From: Actinophytocola sp035634895
GTDB lineage: Bacteria; Actinomycetota; Actinomycetes; Mycobacteriales; Pseudonocardiaceae
NCBI RefSeq assembly: GCF_035634895.1
Contig: NZ_DASQCC010000279.1
Span: 62,001-126,000 of the forward strand
Length of the DNA: 64,000 nucleotides
Reading direction: 5' to 3'
Shown: one piece after another, positions 56,309 through 64,000 of the stretch
Layout: each line of letters starts with the position of its first letter
How positions within the stretch are numbered: the stretch's first letter is position 1
Made by a program: the position numbers and the translations under genes
The notes under the pieces: generated by a model
What the model saw: the letters and a program-made list of their open reading frames with translations, nothing else
What the model was told of the DNA's origin: nothing
The model's database searches: none

Positions 56309-57400
56309 CTACACGACGACGAGCTGTTTGGTCGTCAGCGTGAGAAGCTCGGGTTCGCCGTCCCGCACGACGAGCGTGTCCTCGATGCGGACACCGCCCC
56401 TGCCGGACAGGTAAACGCCCGGCTCCACGGTGACTGCCATGCCGGCGGAGAGTCTACCTTCACCTGTCTTGGCCAGGGACGGTGCCTCGTGGATCTCCAG
56501 TCCGACGCCGTGTCCCAGCCCGTGCAGGAACTCGTCCCCGCGGCCCGCGTGCTCGATGACCGAGCGGGCGGCGTCGTCCACGTCCGCGACGGCGGCGCCC
56601 GGCAGCAACGCCGCCCGGCCCGCCGCCTGCGCGGCCGCGACCAGGTCGTACAGCTCGCGCTGCCAGTCGGCGGGCGCGCCGAGGACGAACGTGCGGGTCA
56701 TGTCCGAGTGGTAGCCGCCGACGAGCGCGCCGAAGTCGAGCTTGACCAGGTCGCCGGTGGCCAGCTCGGCGTCGGTCGGGCGGTGGTGCGGCACGGCGGA
56801 GTTGGCGCCGGTGGCCACGATCGTCTCGAAGGACGGGGCCGTCGCGCCGTGGTCGAGCATGCGGCTCTCCAGCTCGCGGGCGATCTCGCGCTCGGTGCGG
56901 CCGGGGCGCAGGCCGCCGTGGGCGATGAGGTCCGCGAGCGCACGGTCGGCCGCCGCGCACGCCATGCGCAGCGCCTCGATCTCGTCCTCGTCCTTGACCA
57001 CCCGCAGCTCCTCGACCAGGCCGGGAGCACGGACCAGCTCGACCTTCGCCGCCTGCTCCGCGAGCACGTCCAGGTCGTCGACGGTCACCCGGTGGCTCTC
57101 GAAACCGGTGCGGCGGTTGTGTTTCTCGCTCGTCACGGCGGCCAGCGCGGGGGCGCACGGCCGCTCGATCAGCCGCTCGAGGTCGGGCACCTGCCGGGCC
57201 GACTGCGTGAGGTAGCGACCGTCGGTGCAGAACACCGTGCGCTCGTCGTTCTCGGCGTCGACCAGCAGCGCGGCGTTCGAGCCGGTGAAGCCGGTGAGGT
57301 AGCGGACGTTGAGCAGGTCGACGACGAGCAGGGCGTCGAGTTCGCGTTCCCGGAGGCGGGACCGAACTGCCGCACGGCGGCGCAGGTGCGTCTCGGGCAT
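56309..57400 (-). CDS. pepQ: Xaa-Pro peptidase (M24 family)
   Basis: 363 residues from ATG 57400. N-terminal creatinase-like domain; C-terminal pita-bread metalloprotease with all five metal ligands visible: Asp in KLDFGALVGGYHSDMTRT (two), His in GLGHGVGLEIHEAPS, Glu in VTVEPGVYL and Glu in GVRIEDTLVV. Conserved neighbour of efp and nusB in actinobacteria; aroQ, which usually precedes it, is about 3 kb upstream here. Confidence 0.94.
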   Translation of the reverse strand: MPETHLRRRAAVRSRLRERELDALLVVDLLNVRYLTGFTGSNAALLVDAENDERTVFCTDGRYLTQSARQVPDLERLIERPCAPALAAVTSEKHNRRTGFESHRVTVDDLDVLAEQAAKVELVRAPGLVEELRVVKDEDEIEALRMACAAADRALADLIAHGGLRPGRTEREIARELESRMLDHGATAPSFETIVATGANSAVPHHRPTDAELATGDLVKLDFGALVGGYHSDMTRTFVLGAPADWQRELYDLVAAAQAAGRAALLPGAAVADVDDAARSVIEHAGRGDEFLHGLGHGVGLEIHEAPSLAKTGEGRLSAGMAVTVEPGVYLSGRGGVRIEDTLVVRDGEPELLTLTTKQLVVV

Positions 57401-57499
57401 GGTCCCGACCTTAGTGAGCCGAGCGTGCCGAGCGAACCATGGGCACGCACGGCGAGCGGCGTCACCGAGCCCGCGAGCGGGCGGGACTACCCTGTTCGA

Positions 57500-57997
57500 A
57501 TGCGAGCTTGGCTGGTACGGGGCGCGGCGATGGCCGTGGTGCATGCTGCGGCCGAGACGGTGCGCGCGGACTTCGCGGTGGCGCACCCGACCTCCCGGAC
57601 GCTGTTCGAGGCGGTCACGCTTGGCGTGCTCGTCGGCGTGGCGGCCGTCTGGGGCGCGGTCGACAGGTGGCGTGACCGCCAGGACGCCGGCAGAACCTGG
57701 CTCATCGCGGCGCTGGTCGCGGGCTGGGGCGCCGCCATCCTGGGCGTCATCGGCAAGTCGGTGTTCGTGGACCAGAGCGGGGTCGCGGACCTGGGCAGCG
57801 CGCTCACCGGCGGGGCGGCGTTCACGGCGCTGCTCGTGCTCGTCCCGGCGGCCATCGGCCTCGGCGCGGGCAACTGGATCCGCACCTCGAAGGCGGCGGA
57901 CCGGGACACCGAACCGGGCGACGCGGACGAGGAAGCTACCGAGGCGGACCGGCCAGGTCCAGGCCGTGCTCGTAGGCGTCCCACTGCCGCGGAGTGA
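57500..57997 (+). CDS. B-4DMT family membrane protein
   Basis: 165 residues. Four hydrophobic segments (about 5-22, 36-55, 68-90, 103-122), then an acidic/basic disordered tail. The MRAWLVRGAAMAVVHAAAETV start and GLGAGNWIRT fit the small actinobacterial 4-TM B-4DMT transporters. Its upstream sequence contains GTGAGCCGAGCGTGCCGAGC, a variant of the linker repeat. The last 62 bp overlap the 3' end of the next gene on the opposite strand. Confidence 0.7.
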   Translation: MRAWLVRGAAMAVVHAAAETVRADFAVAHPTSRTLFEAVTLGVLVGVAAVWGAVDRWRDRQDAGRTWLIAALVAGWGAAILGVIGKSVFVDQSGVADLGSALTGGAAFTALLVLVPAAIGLGAGNWIRTSKAADRDTEPGDADEEATEADRPGPGRARRRPTAAE

Positions 57998-59447
57998 TGT
58001 CCAGCGAGACCGACGAGTTGGCGGTCCCGACGTTCTCCGCCGGGATCGACCACAGCCGGTCGTCCAGCAGGAACGCCGCGCCGCGACCGGCCGCCCGCCG
58101 CACCGGGACACCTGGCGTGACCCGTGCGGCGACCTCGACCCTGTCCAGTGACGCCGGCCGCTTGGCAAGCACCCGGACCGCGAGCTGCGTGGCGACCGAC
58201 CGCCGGTCGAACCGCACGATCTTGCCGCCGACCACGAGGTCGACCGTGCGGGTGGGCGAGGGCACAGCGAACCCGTCGAGCGCGAGCACCGCACGCGCCG
58301 GGTCCTCGCAGGCGTCGAAGTCCACCACGTCCAGGCCGAAGTGCCGCAGGCCGGACGGCCCGCTCGGCGCCTCGTAGCTCGCGCGCACGAGGTCGATGGG
58401 GGCCTTGCCGCACGGGTTGTCGATCGACACGACGGCGTGCCCGTCGCCCCGCCGCACCAGGCCGGGGCCTTCCCGCCACGGGCCCGGGAGCAGCAGCGGC
58501 TTGTACGGCTGGAAGCGGAAACCCCAGTCCCAGAACGTGATCGTGGTGCCGTCGCGGGTCTCGTGGGCGATGGCGAACGCGGCCAGCGCGTCGGACCACA
58601 TCCAGTCGGCGCTGAACGCGTCGACGACCGAGCGGGAGCGGGAGCGGGTGTCCGGCACGTGGCGGAACCCGTCGTCGCCGAGGGCCTCGACGTCGCGTGT
58701 GAACGCCGGGTCGGGCGAGCGCAGGACGAACTGGCCGGCGCCGTTGTGGCCGCTGGCCTCGCCGGTCGTGTCGGTGAACATCAGGTAGAAGTAGCCGGCG
58801 AGGTAGACCACGGAGGGCTGGCCGGCGCCGTAGATGTTGCCGCGGTCGACGTCCCTCGACTCGGTGACGAGCGGCTTGCCGCCGTTGGCCCTGGTCCAGA
58901 CGCGGCCGTCGGGGCTGGTCGCGAGGCCGATGGCGTTGCCGTGGGCGTGTTCGCCGGCCGAGCCCGTGTAGTACATGTAGTAGGTCCGGCCGACCCTGAT
59001 CACCGAGGGGTCGCAGGTGTGCACGGCGTCGAACCCGGTGAAGCTGCCGGAGAAGATCGGGGTGCCGCCGGTGCCGTCCGGGCCGGCGAACGGGCCGTCG
59101 AGGGACGCGGACTCGGCGAGCAGGATGTCGTCGCCGGGCGGGTTGGCGATGCCGAGCTGGCTGCACCACCACATCCGGTAGCGGCCGCCGTCCCAGAGCA
59201 CGGAGGGGCCGTAGTTGTAGGGGGCGTCCCCGCTGCCGGCGCCGACGACGCCGGGACTCTGCCGGCCGGCGACGGTCGTGAGGGCCACCGGGTCGGTGAC
59301 GACCGGGGCGACGGGCTTGGGCGCCTGTGTCTCTTTCGGGGCGCGGGGAGCGGGATCGGGGGCGGCCTCACTCGGAGTGCAGGCCGCGGTGACGACGATG
59401 GCCAGTACGGCGGCAAGCAGGCGTCTTCGACGGTGCGTAGTGCGCAT
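57936..59447 (-). CDS. Lipoprotein with five-bladed beta-propeller (GH43/GH32-like)
   Basis: 503 residues. Basic N-terminus and signal sequence ending in lipobox VTAAC, so a membrane-anchored exported protein; then a Pro/Ala linker. Propeller features: GPSVLWDGGRYRMWWCSQL, a central HTCDPSVIRVGRTYYMYYTG with a candidate catalytic Asp, and IYGAGQPSVVYLAGYFYLMFTD. This blade pattern (DPS.....YYMYYT) is that of glycoside hydrolase families 43/62/117-like. A C-terminal domain of about 180 residues is not assigned. Substrate unknown. Confidence 0.75.
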   Translation of the reverse strand: MRTTHRRRRLLAAVLAIVVTAACTPSEAAPDPAPRAPKETQAPKPVAPVVTDPVALTTVAGRQSPGVVGAGSGDAPYNYGPSVLWDGGRYRMWWCSQLGIANPPGDDILLAESASLDGPFAGPDGTGGTPIFSGSFTGFDAVHTCDPSVIRVGRTYYMYYTGSAGEHAHGNAIGLATSPDGRVWTRANGGKPLVTESRDVDRGNIYGAGQPSVVYLAGYFYLMFTDTTGEASGHNGAGQFVLRSPDPAFTRDVEALGDDGFRHVPDTRSRSRSVVDAFSADWMWSDALAAFAIAHETRDGTTITFWDWGFRFQPYKPLLLPGPWREGPGLVRRGDGHAVVSIDNPCGKAPIDLVRASYEAPSGPSGLRHFGLDVVDFDACEDPARAVLALDGFAVPSPTRTVDLVVGGKIVRFDRRSVATQLAVRVLAKRPASLDRVEVAARVTPGVPVRRAAGRGAAFLLDDRLWSIPAENVGTANSSVSLDITPRQWDAYEHGLDLAGPPR

Positions 59448-59543
59448 CGTGGAAGAACCTCCGTTTGGTTGCCTTCGTTCAGCCGAAGACAGTGTAGGGA
59501 CTACTCCAGTAGAGCGTGAGATTCACCGATTCGTGTATCGAAC

Positions 59544-60398
59544 TCACTGATGGGCGACGAGTTCGATCTCGAAACCGTCCGCGTTCTCCAGGTAGGCCGC
59601 GTAGTGGTCCGGGCCGCCGGCGTGCGGATGCCGGTCGGCGAACATGAGGTTCCAGCCGTGCGCGGGCGCGGCGGCGGTGACGCGGTCGACGTCCTGCCGG
59701 GTACCGGCGTGTAGCGCCAGGTGGTTGATGCCGGGAGCGGTCCGGTCGTGGCCGGCGCCGGTGCGGGCCGGGGAGTCCTCGACGACGACGTAGCTGTTGC
59801 CGAGGCGCCAGCTCACGCCGCGCTCCCAGCGCTGGTACTCGTGCCAGCCGAGCTCGCCGAACAGCCAGCCGAAGGTCCTCTCGGCCGCGGCCAGGTCGGC
59901 GACCCAGAGCTCGACGTGATGGACTCCACTCGGTTCGCTCGACAGCGCCACGAGGACCCGGTGCGGTGCGCCGTGGTGCTCGCCGCCGCCGACGTCGACG
60001 AACCCGAGCCGTTCGGCGAAACGACGGGCACGTGTGTCGTGCTCGTCGACGACGGCGAAGACGGCGCCCTTCATGGCGAGCCCGGTGTCCCGCAGGGAGG
60101 TGGCGGCTTCGCGGGCGAGGTCGGTGCCCCAGTGCTCACGGGCGATGTACCAGCCGCATTCGAGCACGTCACCGGGCAGTTCGGTGGAGATGCCGAGGTG
60201 CGCGACGCCGGCGATCCGGCCGTCGTGCTCGATGACGTGGACGCCGGTGCCCCGCGGACCCTGGTGGGTGCGCCAGAGCGCGGCGAGCTCCCGGACCTGG
60301 TCGGGCCGGGTGAGGTCGCGGCGGTGGAACCGGCTCAGCTCGGGATCGGCGAACAGCGCGATGAGGCCGTCGGTGTCTCGTTCTTCGAGGGGCCTCAT
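59544..60398 (-). CDS. GNAT acetyltransferase - VOC (glyoxalase) fusion
   Basis: 284 residues from ATG 60398, behind GAGGCGGGC. Residues 1-135 are a GNAT domain (MRPLEERDTDGLIALFADPELSRF ... CGWYIAREHWGTDLAREAATSL ... ARRFAERLGFVDVG). Residues about 148-284 are a vicinal-oxygen-chelate domain (GVHHVELWVADLAAAERTF ... GINHLALHAGTRQDVDRV ... GPDHYAAYLENADGFEIELV), with candidate metal His and Glu ligands. The fusion suggests a resistance or detoxification enzyme (inference). Confidence 0.85.
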   Translation of the reverse strand: MRPLEERDTDGLIALFADPELSRFHRRDLTRPDQVRELAALWRTHQGPRGTGVHVIEHDGRIAGVAHLGISTELPGDVLECGWYIAREHWGTDLAREAATSLRDTGLAMKGAVFAVVDEHDTRARRFAERLGFVDVGGGEHHGAPHRVLVALSSEPSGVHHVELWVADLAAAERTFGWLFGELGWHEYQRWERGVSWRLGNSYVVVEDSPARTGAGHDRTAPGINHLALHAGTRQDVDRVTAAAPAHGWNLMFADRHPHAGGPDHYAAYLENADGFEIELVAHQ

Positions 60399-60435
60399 GC
60401 CCGCCTCATCTGGTGGTCCGCTCCCCGGGCTCGGT

Positions 60436-60864
60436 TCACCGGTGGTCGGCCAGCCAGCGCAGCGCGAGGACGTACCCGTCGACGCCGAGCCCGACGATGA
60501 CACCGGCGGCGACGGCCGAGATGTAGCTGTGGTGCCGGAACTCCTCGCGCTTGTGCACGTTGGTGATGTGCACCTCGACCAGCGGCGCGGAGAGCTGGGC
60601 ACAGGCGTCGCGGACGGCGATGGAGTAGTGGGTCCAGGCGGCGGCGTTGAGGACGACGGCGTGGCCGTGCTCCGCGGCCTCGTGGAGCCAGCCGAGCATC
60701 TCACCTTCGAGGTCGGTCTGGCGGACGGCGACGTCGATGCCCAGCTCGCTGCCGGCCTTCTCACAGAGGGCGACGAGGTCGGCGTAGGTGGTGTGGCCGT
60801 AGATCTCGGGCTCACGGGTGCCCAGCCGGCCGAGGTTGGGGCCGTTGAGCACCAACACCTTCAT
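60436..60864 (-). CDS. aroQ: Type II 3-dehydroquinate dehydratase
   Basis: Third step of the shikimate pathway. 142 residues. Catalytic loop VLNGPNLGRLGTREPEIYG with the Arg and Tyr at the N-terminus, AAAWTHYSIAVRDA near 75 and the catalytic His in VEVHITNVHKREEFRHHS near 100. The ATG is overlapped by the stop of a 97-codon linker ORF. Confidence 0.97.
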   Translation of the reverse strand: MKVLVLNGPNLGRLGTREPEIYGHTTYADLVALCEKAGSELGIDVAVRQTDLEGEMLGWLHEAAEHGHAVVLNAAAWTHYSIAVRDACAQLSAPLVEVHITNVHKREEFRHHSYISAVAAGVIVGLGVDGYVLALRWLADHR

Positions 60865-61390
60865 GGTCGTTCTCCTTCGAGGATCGATCGGGCAAGCCTA
60901 GCCAGGCCGTCCTTCACCGCTTCCGCGGCAACGCTGCCGGGTGCCGCGAGCGGGACACGTGCGCGAGGGGCCTTTGGCGGATGGGCGAGGTGACCATGCC
61001 GCGCCGGGTCGTACGGCCTCGGACATGCGGACCACGTTCTCGTCGAGGAAGTCGACGCGGGCGGTACGAACGGGGACCAGCCGCACGTCCGCTTCGCTGC
61101 CGCGCCACGTACGTGTCGCTGCCCCCGTGCACGCTGATGCCCGGCGCCCGGCATCAGCGGCGCGCGTCGAGGAAGTCGACACCAGCACCGCGCCGAGCGC
61201 CGCGCCCAGCCCGATCATCGGCCGCAGCCGCCACCGGAAGCTGTCCAGCAGCAGCTTCGCGGCCACCAGCGGCCCGAGCCAGCGTGCCGACCATCCGGCG
61301 GTGCGAACAGGGACAAGCCGCACGTCCGCTTCGGCGCCGCGCCTCGTACGTGTCGCTGCCCCGTGCACGAGGAAACCGGGCGCCCGGCAT
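60861..61390 (-). other. Two tandem linker ORFs between aroB and aroQ (78 and 97 aa)
   Basis: Minus strand. ORF 1 (61154-61390) starts at an ATG sharing the aroB stop (TGATG) and encodes 78 residues beginning MPGARFPRARGSDTY. ORF 2 (60861-61154) starts the same way from the ORF 1 stop (TGATG) and encodes 97 residues beginning MPGAGHQRARGQRH. Its TGA overlaps the aroQ ATG. Both begin in copies of one duplicated segment and are Arg/Ala-rich without a family; possible coupling linkers or remnants. Confidence 0.4.
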
Positions 61391-61408
61391 CAGCGGGGCG
61401 CGTCGAGG
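61061..61408. repeat. Diverged 111-bp duplication including the aroB 3' end
   Basis: Copy 1 61061-61172 and copy 2 61298-61408, same orientation, about 85% alike by eye. Shared blocks: AGCCGCACGTCCGCTTCG, CGTACGTGTCGCTGCCCC, CGTGCACG and CCGGCGCCCGGCATCAGCGG. Copy 2 ends inside aroB, covering its last six codons and stop. A GTCGAGGAAGTCGAC block is also repeated at 61042 and 61166. Near-palindromes (GCTGATGCC..GGCATCAGC at 61132-61157) could form hairpins. Confidence 0.8.
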
Positions 61409-62484
61409 TTCCGGTAGGCCGCGGCCAGCAGCTCCTGGGACGGGTCCTCCAGGCGGCCCGGCTTGGCGAGGCCGTCCAATACCACGAAGCGGAGGCGGCC
61501 GGCCCTGGTCTTCTTGTCGCCGAGCATGGTCCGGGTCAGTTCCGGGAGCGCGTCCGGGTCGTAGGTGGTCGGGAGGCCGATCGAGGCGAGGGCCGTGCGG
61601 TGCCGGTCGGCGGTGGCGTCGTCCAGGCGGCCCGCGGCGCGGGCCAGCTCTGCGGCGAAGACCAGGCCCACGCTCACCGCGGCGCCGTGCCGCCAGCGGT
61701 AGTGCTCGCGCCGTTCGATGGCGTGACCGAGGGTGTGGCCGTAGTTGAGGATCTCGCGCAGGCTCGACTCACGCAGGTCGGCCGCCACGACATCGGCCTT
61801 GACCTGGACCTTCCTGCGCACCAGCTCGGCCAGCACCTCGCCGTCGGGGTCGAGTGCGGCGGTGGGGTCGGCCTCGAACAGGTCGAGGATGCCCGGGTCG
61901 GCGATGAAGCCACCCTTGAGGATCTCGGCCATGCCAGGGACCAACTCGTCCGTCGGCAGTGTGCGGAGTGTGGTGAGGTCGACGATCACCGCGGCGGGCT
62001 CGTGGAACGCGCCGACGAGGTTCTTGCCGGCGTCGACGTTGATGCCGGTCTTGCCGCCGACCGCCGCGTCCACCATGCCCAGGAGCGTGGTCGGGACGTT
62101 CACCAGCCGCACGCCGCGCATCCAGCTCGCCGCGACGAAGCCGCCCAGGTCGGTGACCGCTCCCCCACCCAGCGCGACGACCGTGCCACCACGGTCCATG
62201 CCCATGGCGGCGAGCGCGTCCCAGCACTGGCCGGCGACGGCCAGGGTCTTGCCGGCTTCGGCGTCGGGAACGGGTACGAGGTGTACGAGGTGGGTGTCGG
62301 TTCCGCCGTCGAGCAGTCGCTGCCGGACGGCCTCGGCCCGGCCGACGAGCGTGGGCGGGTGGATGACCGCCACCTTCGGCGAGCCCACCACCGCGGCGAC
62401 CACCTCGTCATCGAGGTCACGCCCGATCACGACGTCGTAAGGCCGATCGGTGGCGACCTCCACGCGCACCGGCTCCGCTCCCAC
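61390..62484 (-). CDS. aroB: 3-dehydroquinate synthase
   Basis: Second step of the shikimate pathway. GTG 62484 is preferred because GAGGGAG lies seven bases upstream; GTG 62490, two codons earlier, is too close to that site. 364 residues. NAD-binding VALGGGAVTDLGGFVAASWMRG near 100, VPTTLLGMVDAAVGGKTGIN near 130, metal-ligand Glu in ELVPGMAEILKGG near 185, and His in LNYGHTLGHAIE. The 115 bp to aroK hold no RTGA-type linker. Confidence 0.96.
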   Translation of the reverse strand: MGAEPVRVEVATDRPYDVVIGRDLDDEVVAAVVGSPKVAVIHPPTLVGRAEAVRQRLLDGGTDTHLVHLVPVPDAEAGKTLAVAGQCWDALAAMGMDRGGTVVALGGGAVTDLGGFVAASWMRGVRLVNVPTTLLGMVDAAVGGKTGINVDAGKNLVGAFHEPAAVIVDLTTLRTLPTDELVPGMAEILKGGFIADPGILDLFEADPTAALDPDGEVLAELVRRKVQVKADVVAADLRESSLREILNYGHTLGHAIERREHYRWRHGAAVSVGLVFAAELARAAGRLDDATADRHRTALASIGLPTTYDPDALPELTRTMLGDKKTRAGRLRFVVLDGLAKPGRLEDPSQELLAAAYRNLDAPR

Positions 62485-62599
62485 TGCCACGCTCCCTCAC
62501 TCGTTTCCCGGAGGGACGAGCATGGCATGCGCCCGCCACCACCTTCCGGCTGGCACGTCGGCCTGCGCGCCAGCTCGGTGAGCTGCCGACGATCGGCGG

Positions 62600-63112
62600 T
62601 CAGCTGGTCACGGGCATCGACGCGAGGACGTCGGCCAGGACCTCCTCGGGGGTGCGCTGGCTGGTCGGCACGGTCGCGGCGGCCACCGCGGTGTAGATGG
62701 GGCGTCGGGTGTTCAGCAGTTCTCGCAGATGCGCGCGGGGGTTGGGCAGCAGCCACGGGTGCAGCGGCACCAGGCCCTCACGACGCAGGAGGTGGTCGAG
62801 GTCCACGTCGAGGAACACCACGTGGTAGGGCTTGAGCAGCTCCTGCACGCCCGGTGCGGTCGGGGTGCCGCCGCCGAGGGCGAGGACGCCGTCGTGTTCG
62901 GGCAGGAGGCTCTCCAGCAGCTCGCGCTCGGACTCCTGGAACTTCTCGCGGCCCAGCTCGACGACCAGCTCGCCGGCCTGGCGGCCGTGGACGCGCTCCA
63001 TGTCGTCGTCGAAGTCACGGAACTCCAGACCGAGCTGAGCCGCGGCCAGGCGGCCGACCGTGCTCTTCCCGGATCCGGGCGGGCCGACGAGGATCAGTGC
63101 GGGGCCGGTCAC
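62600..63112 (-). CDS. aroK: Shikimate kinase
   Basis: 170 residues from GTG 63112, overlapping the aroC stop (GTGA). P-loop LVGPPGSGKSTVGRLAA at about 6-22, shikimate-binding FRDFDDDMERVHGRQ near 30 and VLALGGGTPTAPG near 80. LIN-type lid region RREGLVPLHPWLLPNPRAHLRELLNTRRPIY. Confidence 0.96.
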   Translation of the reverse strand: MTGPALILVGPPGSGKSTVGRLAAAQLGLEFRDFDDDMERVHGRQAGELVVELGREKFQESERELLESLLPEHDGVLALGGGTPTAPGVQELLKPYHVVFLDVDLDHLLRREGLVPLHPWLLPNPRAHLRELLNTRRPIYTAVAAATVPTSQRTPEEVLADVLASMPVTS

Positions 63113-64000
63113 CAGCGCTCCTGTAGTGCTTTGAGGTACGACTCGGCGTTGCGGCGGGTCTCGGCCAGCGAGTCGCCACCGAACTTCTCCAGCGCGGCCT
63201 CGGCCAGCACCAGCCCGACGACGGACTCGAGGACCACGCCGGCGCGCGGCACCGCACACACGTCGGACCGCTGATGGATCGCGACGGCCGGCTCACCCGT
63301 ACTGGTGTCGATAGTGGACAGTGCACGTGGGACGGTCGAGATCGGCTTCATCGCCACCCGGGCACGCAGCGGCTCGCCGTTGGTGATGCCACCCTCCAGG
63401 CCGCCGGCCCGGTTGGTGCGGCGGGAGATGCCGGGGTTCGCCGGGTCGATCTCGTCGTGTGCCTTGCTACCCCACCGGCGTGCGGTGGTGAAGCCGTCAC
63501 CGATCTCGACGCCCTTCATGGCCTGGACGCCCATGAGCGCGCCGGCGAGGCGTGCGTCGAGCCGGCGGTCCCAGTGCACGTGCGAGCCAAGGCCCGGCGG
63601 CAGCCCGTAGGCGATGACCTCGATGACGCCGCCGACCGTGTCACCGGCCTCCTTGACCGCCTCGACCTCGGCGACCATGGCTTCGGTGCCCTTCGGGTCG
63701 AACGCCCGCACGGGACTCTCGTCGATGGCGTCGAGGTCCTCGGGCCCCGGCGGCGGGCCGTCCGGCGCCTCGGCGGCGCCGATCGACACGACGTGGCTGA
63801 TGACCTCCACACCCAGCAGCTGACGAAGGAAGGCCCGGGCGACCGTGCCCAGCGCGGTGCGTGCGGCGGTCTCCCGCGCGCTCGCCCGCTCCAGCACCGG
63901 CCGCGCGTCGTCGAACCCGAACTTCTGCATGCCGGCCAGGTCGGCATGACCGGGCCGAGGCCGGGTGAGCGGCTCGTTGCGTGCGAGCCCGGCCAGCTCC
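63109..64000 (-). CDS. aroC: Chorismate synthase (5' part beyond window)
   Basis: FMN-dependent last step to chorismate. The visible 296 codons run to the window end; the frame continues upstream of the first internal Met with ELAGLARNEPLTRPRPGHADLAG, the signature near residue 110, so roughly the first 100 residues lie outside. Further motifs: ERASARETAARTALG, SHVHWDRRLDARLAGAL, GGLEGGITNGEPL and SDVCAVPRAGVVLE. First gene seen of aroC-aroK-aroB-aroQ. Confidence 0.97.
   Translation of the reverse strand, partial: ELAGLARNEPLTRPRPGHADLAGMQKFGFDDARPVLERASARETAARTALGTVARAFLRQLLGVEVISHVVSIGAAEAPDGPPPGPEDLDAIDESPVRAFDPKGTEAMVAEVEAVKEAGDTVGGVIEVIAYGLPPGLGSHVHWDRRLDARLAGALMGVQAMKGVEIGDGFTTARRWGSKAHDEIDPANPGISRRTNRAGGLEGGITNGEPLRARVAMKPISTVPRALSTIDTSTGEPAVAIHQRSDVCAVPRAGVVLESVVGLVLAEAALEKFGGDSLAETRRNAESYLKALQERW

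Noticed and set aside
62485..62599. Linker ORF between aroK and aroB
   Set aside because: The aroB start is followed by G (GTGG), so no TGA overlap is possible; an ORF in the gap runs past the aroB start. Counted as an exception to the linker pattern.

Overview
The window is high-GC DNA from a filamentous actinomycete. The markers are whiA, bldD, mihF, rbpA, opcA, an actinobacterial-type PriA, rare TTA (bldA-type) codons and frequent GTG starts. Gene content and intergenic repeats fit a Pseudonocardiaceae-like organism (Lentzea, Saccharothrix or Amycolatopsis relatives); the genus is inference. I saw no rRNA, tRNA, insertion sequence, prophage or CRISPR array. Most of the window is conserved core metabolism, broken by small accessory insertions.

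Layout. 1-8.3 kb (+): pentose phosphate operon tkt-tal-pgi-zwf-opcA, then a hairpin plus repeat island, then pgl. 8.4-12 kb: small accessory genes (DUF2795, a short NADP-binding reductase, a STAS protein, a DUF4383 membrane protein) and an orphan sensor kinase. 12-19.4 kb (-): rbpA, secG and gap-pgk-tpiA, with a three-gene accessory block between secG and tpiA. 19.4-25 kb (-): uvrC-rapZ-yvcK-whiA. 25-27.4 kb: secreted SGNH hydrolase, Rieske lipoprotein, PH-domain protein. 27.4-32 kb: riboflavin genes with rpe and an asparaginase, plus an antisense trmO-like gene. 32-35.2 kb (-): def-fmt-rsmB. 35-40 kb: ECF sigma factor with a putative anti-sigma protein, priA, a MarR regulator and a small membrane protein. 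40-44.3 kb (-): mihF-gmk-rpoZ-coaBC-metK-DUF5313. 45-53.2 kb (-): pyrR-pyrB-pyrC-carA-carB-pyrF, with divergent bldD at 53.5 kb. 54-64 kb: DMT exporter, nusB/efp/pepQ, a second accessory block (B-4DMT protein, beta-propeller lipoprotein, GNAT-VOC fusion), then aroC-aroK-aroB-aroQ with aroC cut by the window end.

How the genes work together. tkt, tal, pgi, zwf, opcA, pgl and rpe form the oxidative and non-oxidative pentose phosphate pathway; gap, pgk and tpiA are lower glycolysis; the pyr/car cluster makes UMP; the aro cluster makes chorismate; the rib genes make riboflavin. bldD, whiA, mihF and the TTA-containing genes point to a sporulating or aerial-hypha lifestyle.

The most unusual signal is in the gaps of the operons. 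Adjacent genes are usually joined by ATGA/GTGA stop-start overlaps. In seven gaps that are not directly overlapped (tal/pgi, zwf/opcA, yvcK/whiA, ribC/ribBA, rpoZ/coaBC, pyrR/pyrB, aroB/aroQ) an unannotated short ORF of 14-97 codons fills the gap. Its stop overlaps the next gene's start codon, and in most cases its own start overlaps the previous stop. Several are tandemly duplicated with copy lengths that keep the overlap register, and several start inside a recurring rTGAGCGGAGC motif. I interpret these as repeat-derived linkers that may keep translational coupling. A second repeat family (22-bp units containing GAACGCGGGACTCGC) forms three islands, two of them long inverted repeats downstream of operons.
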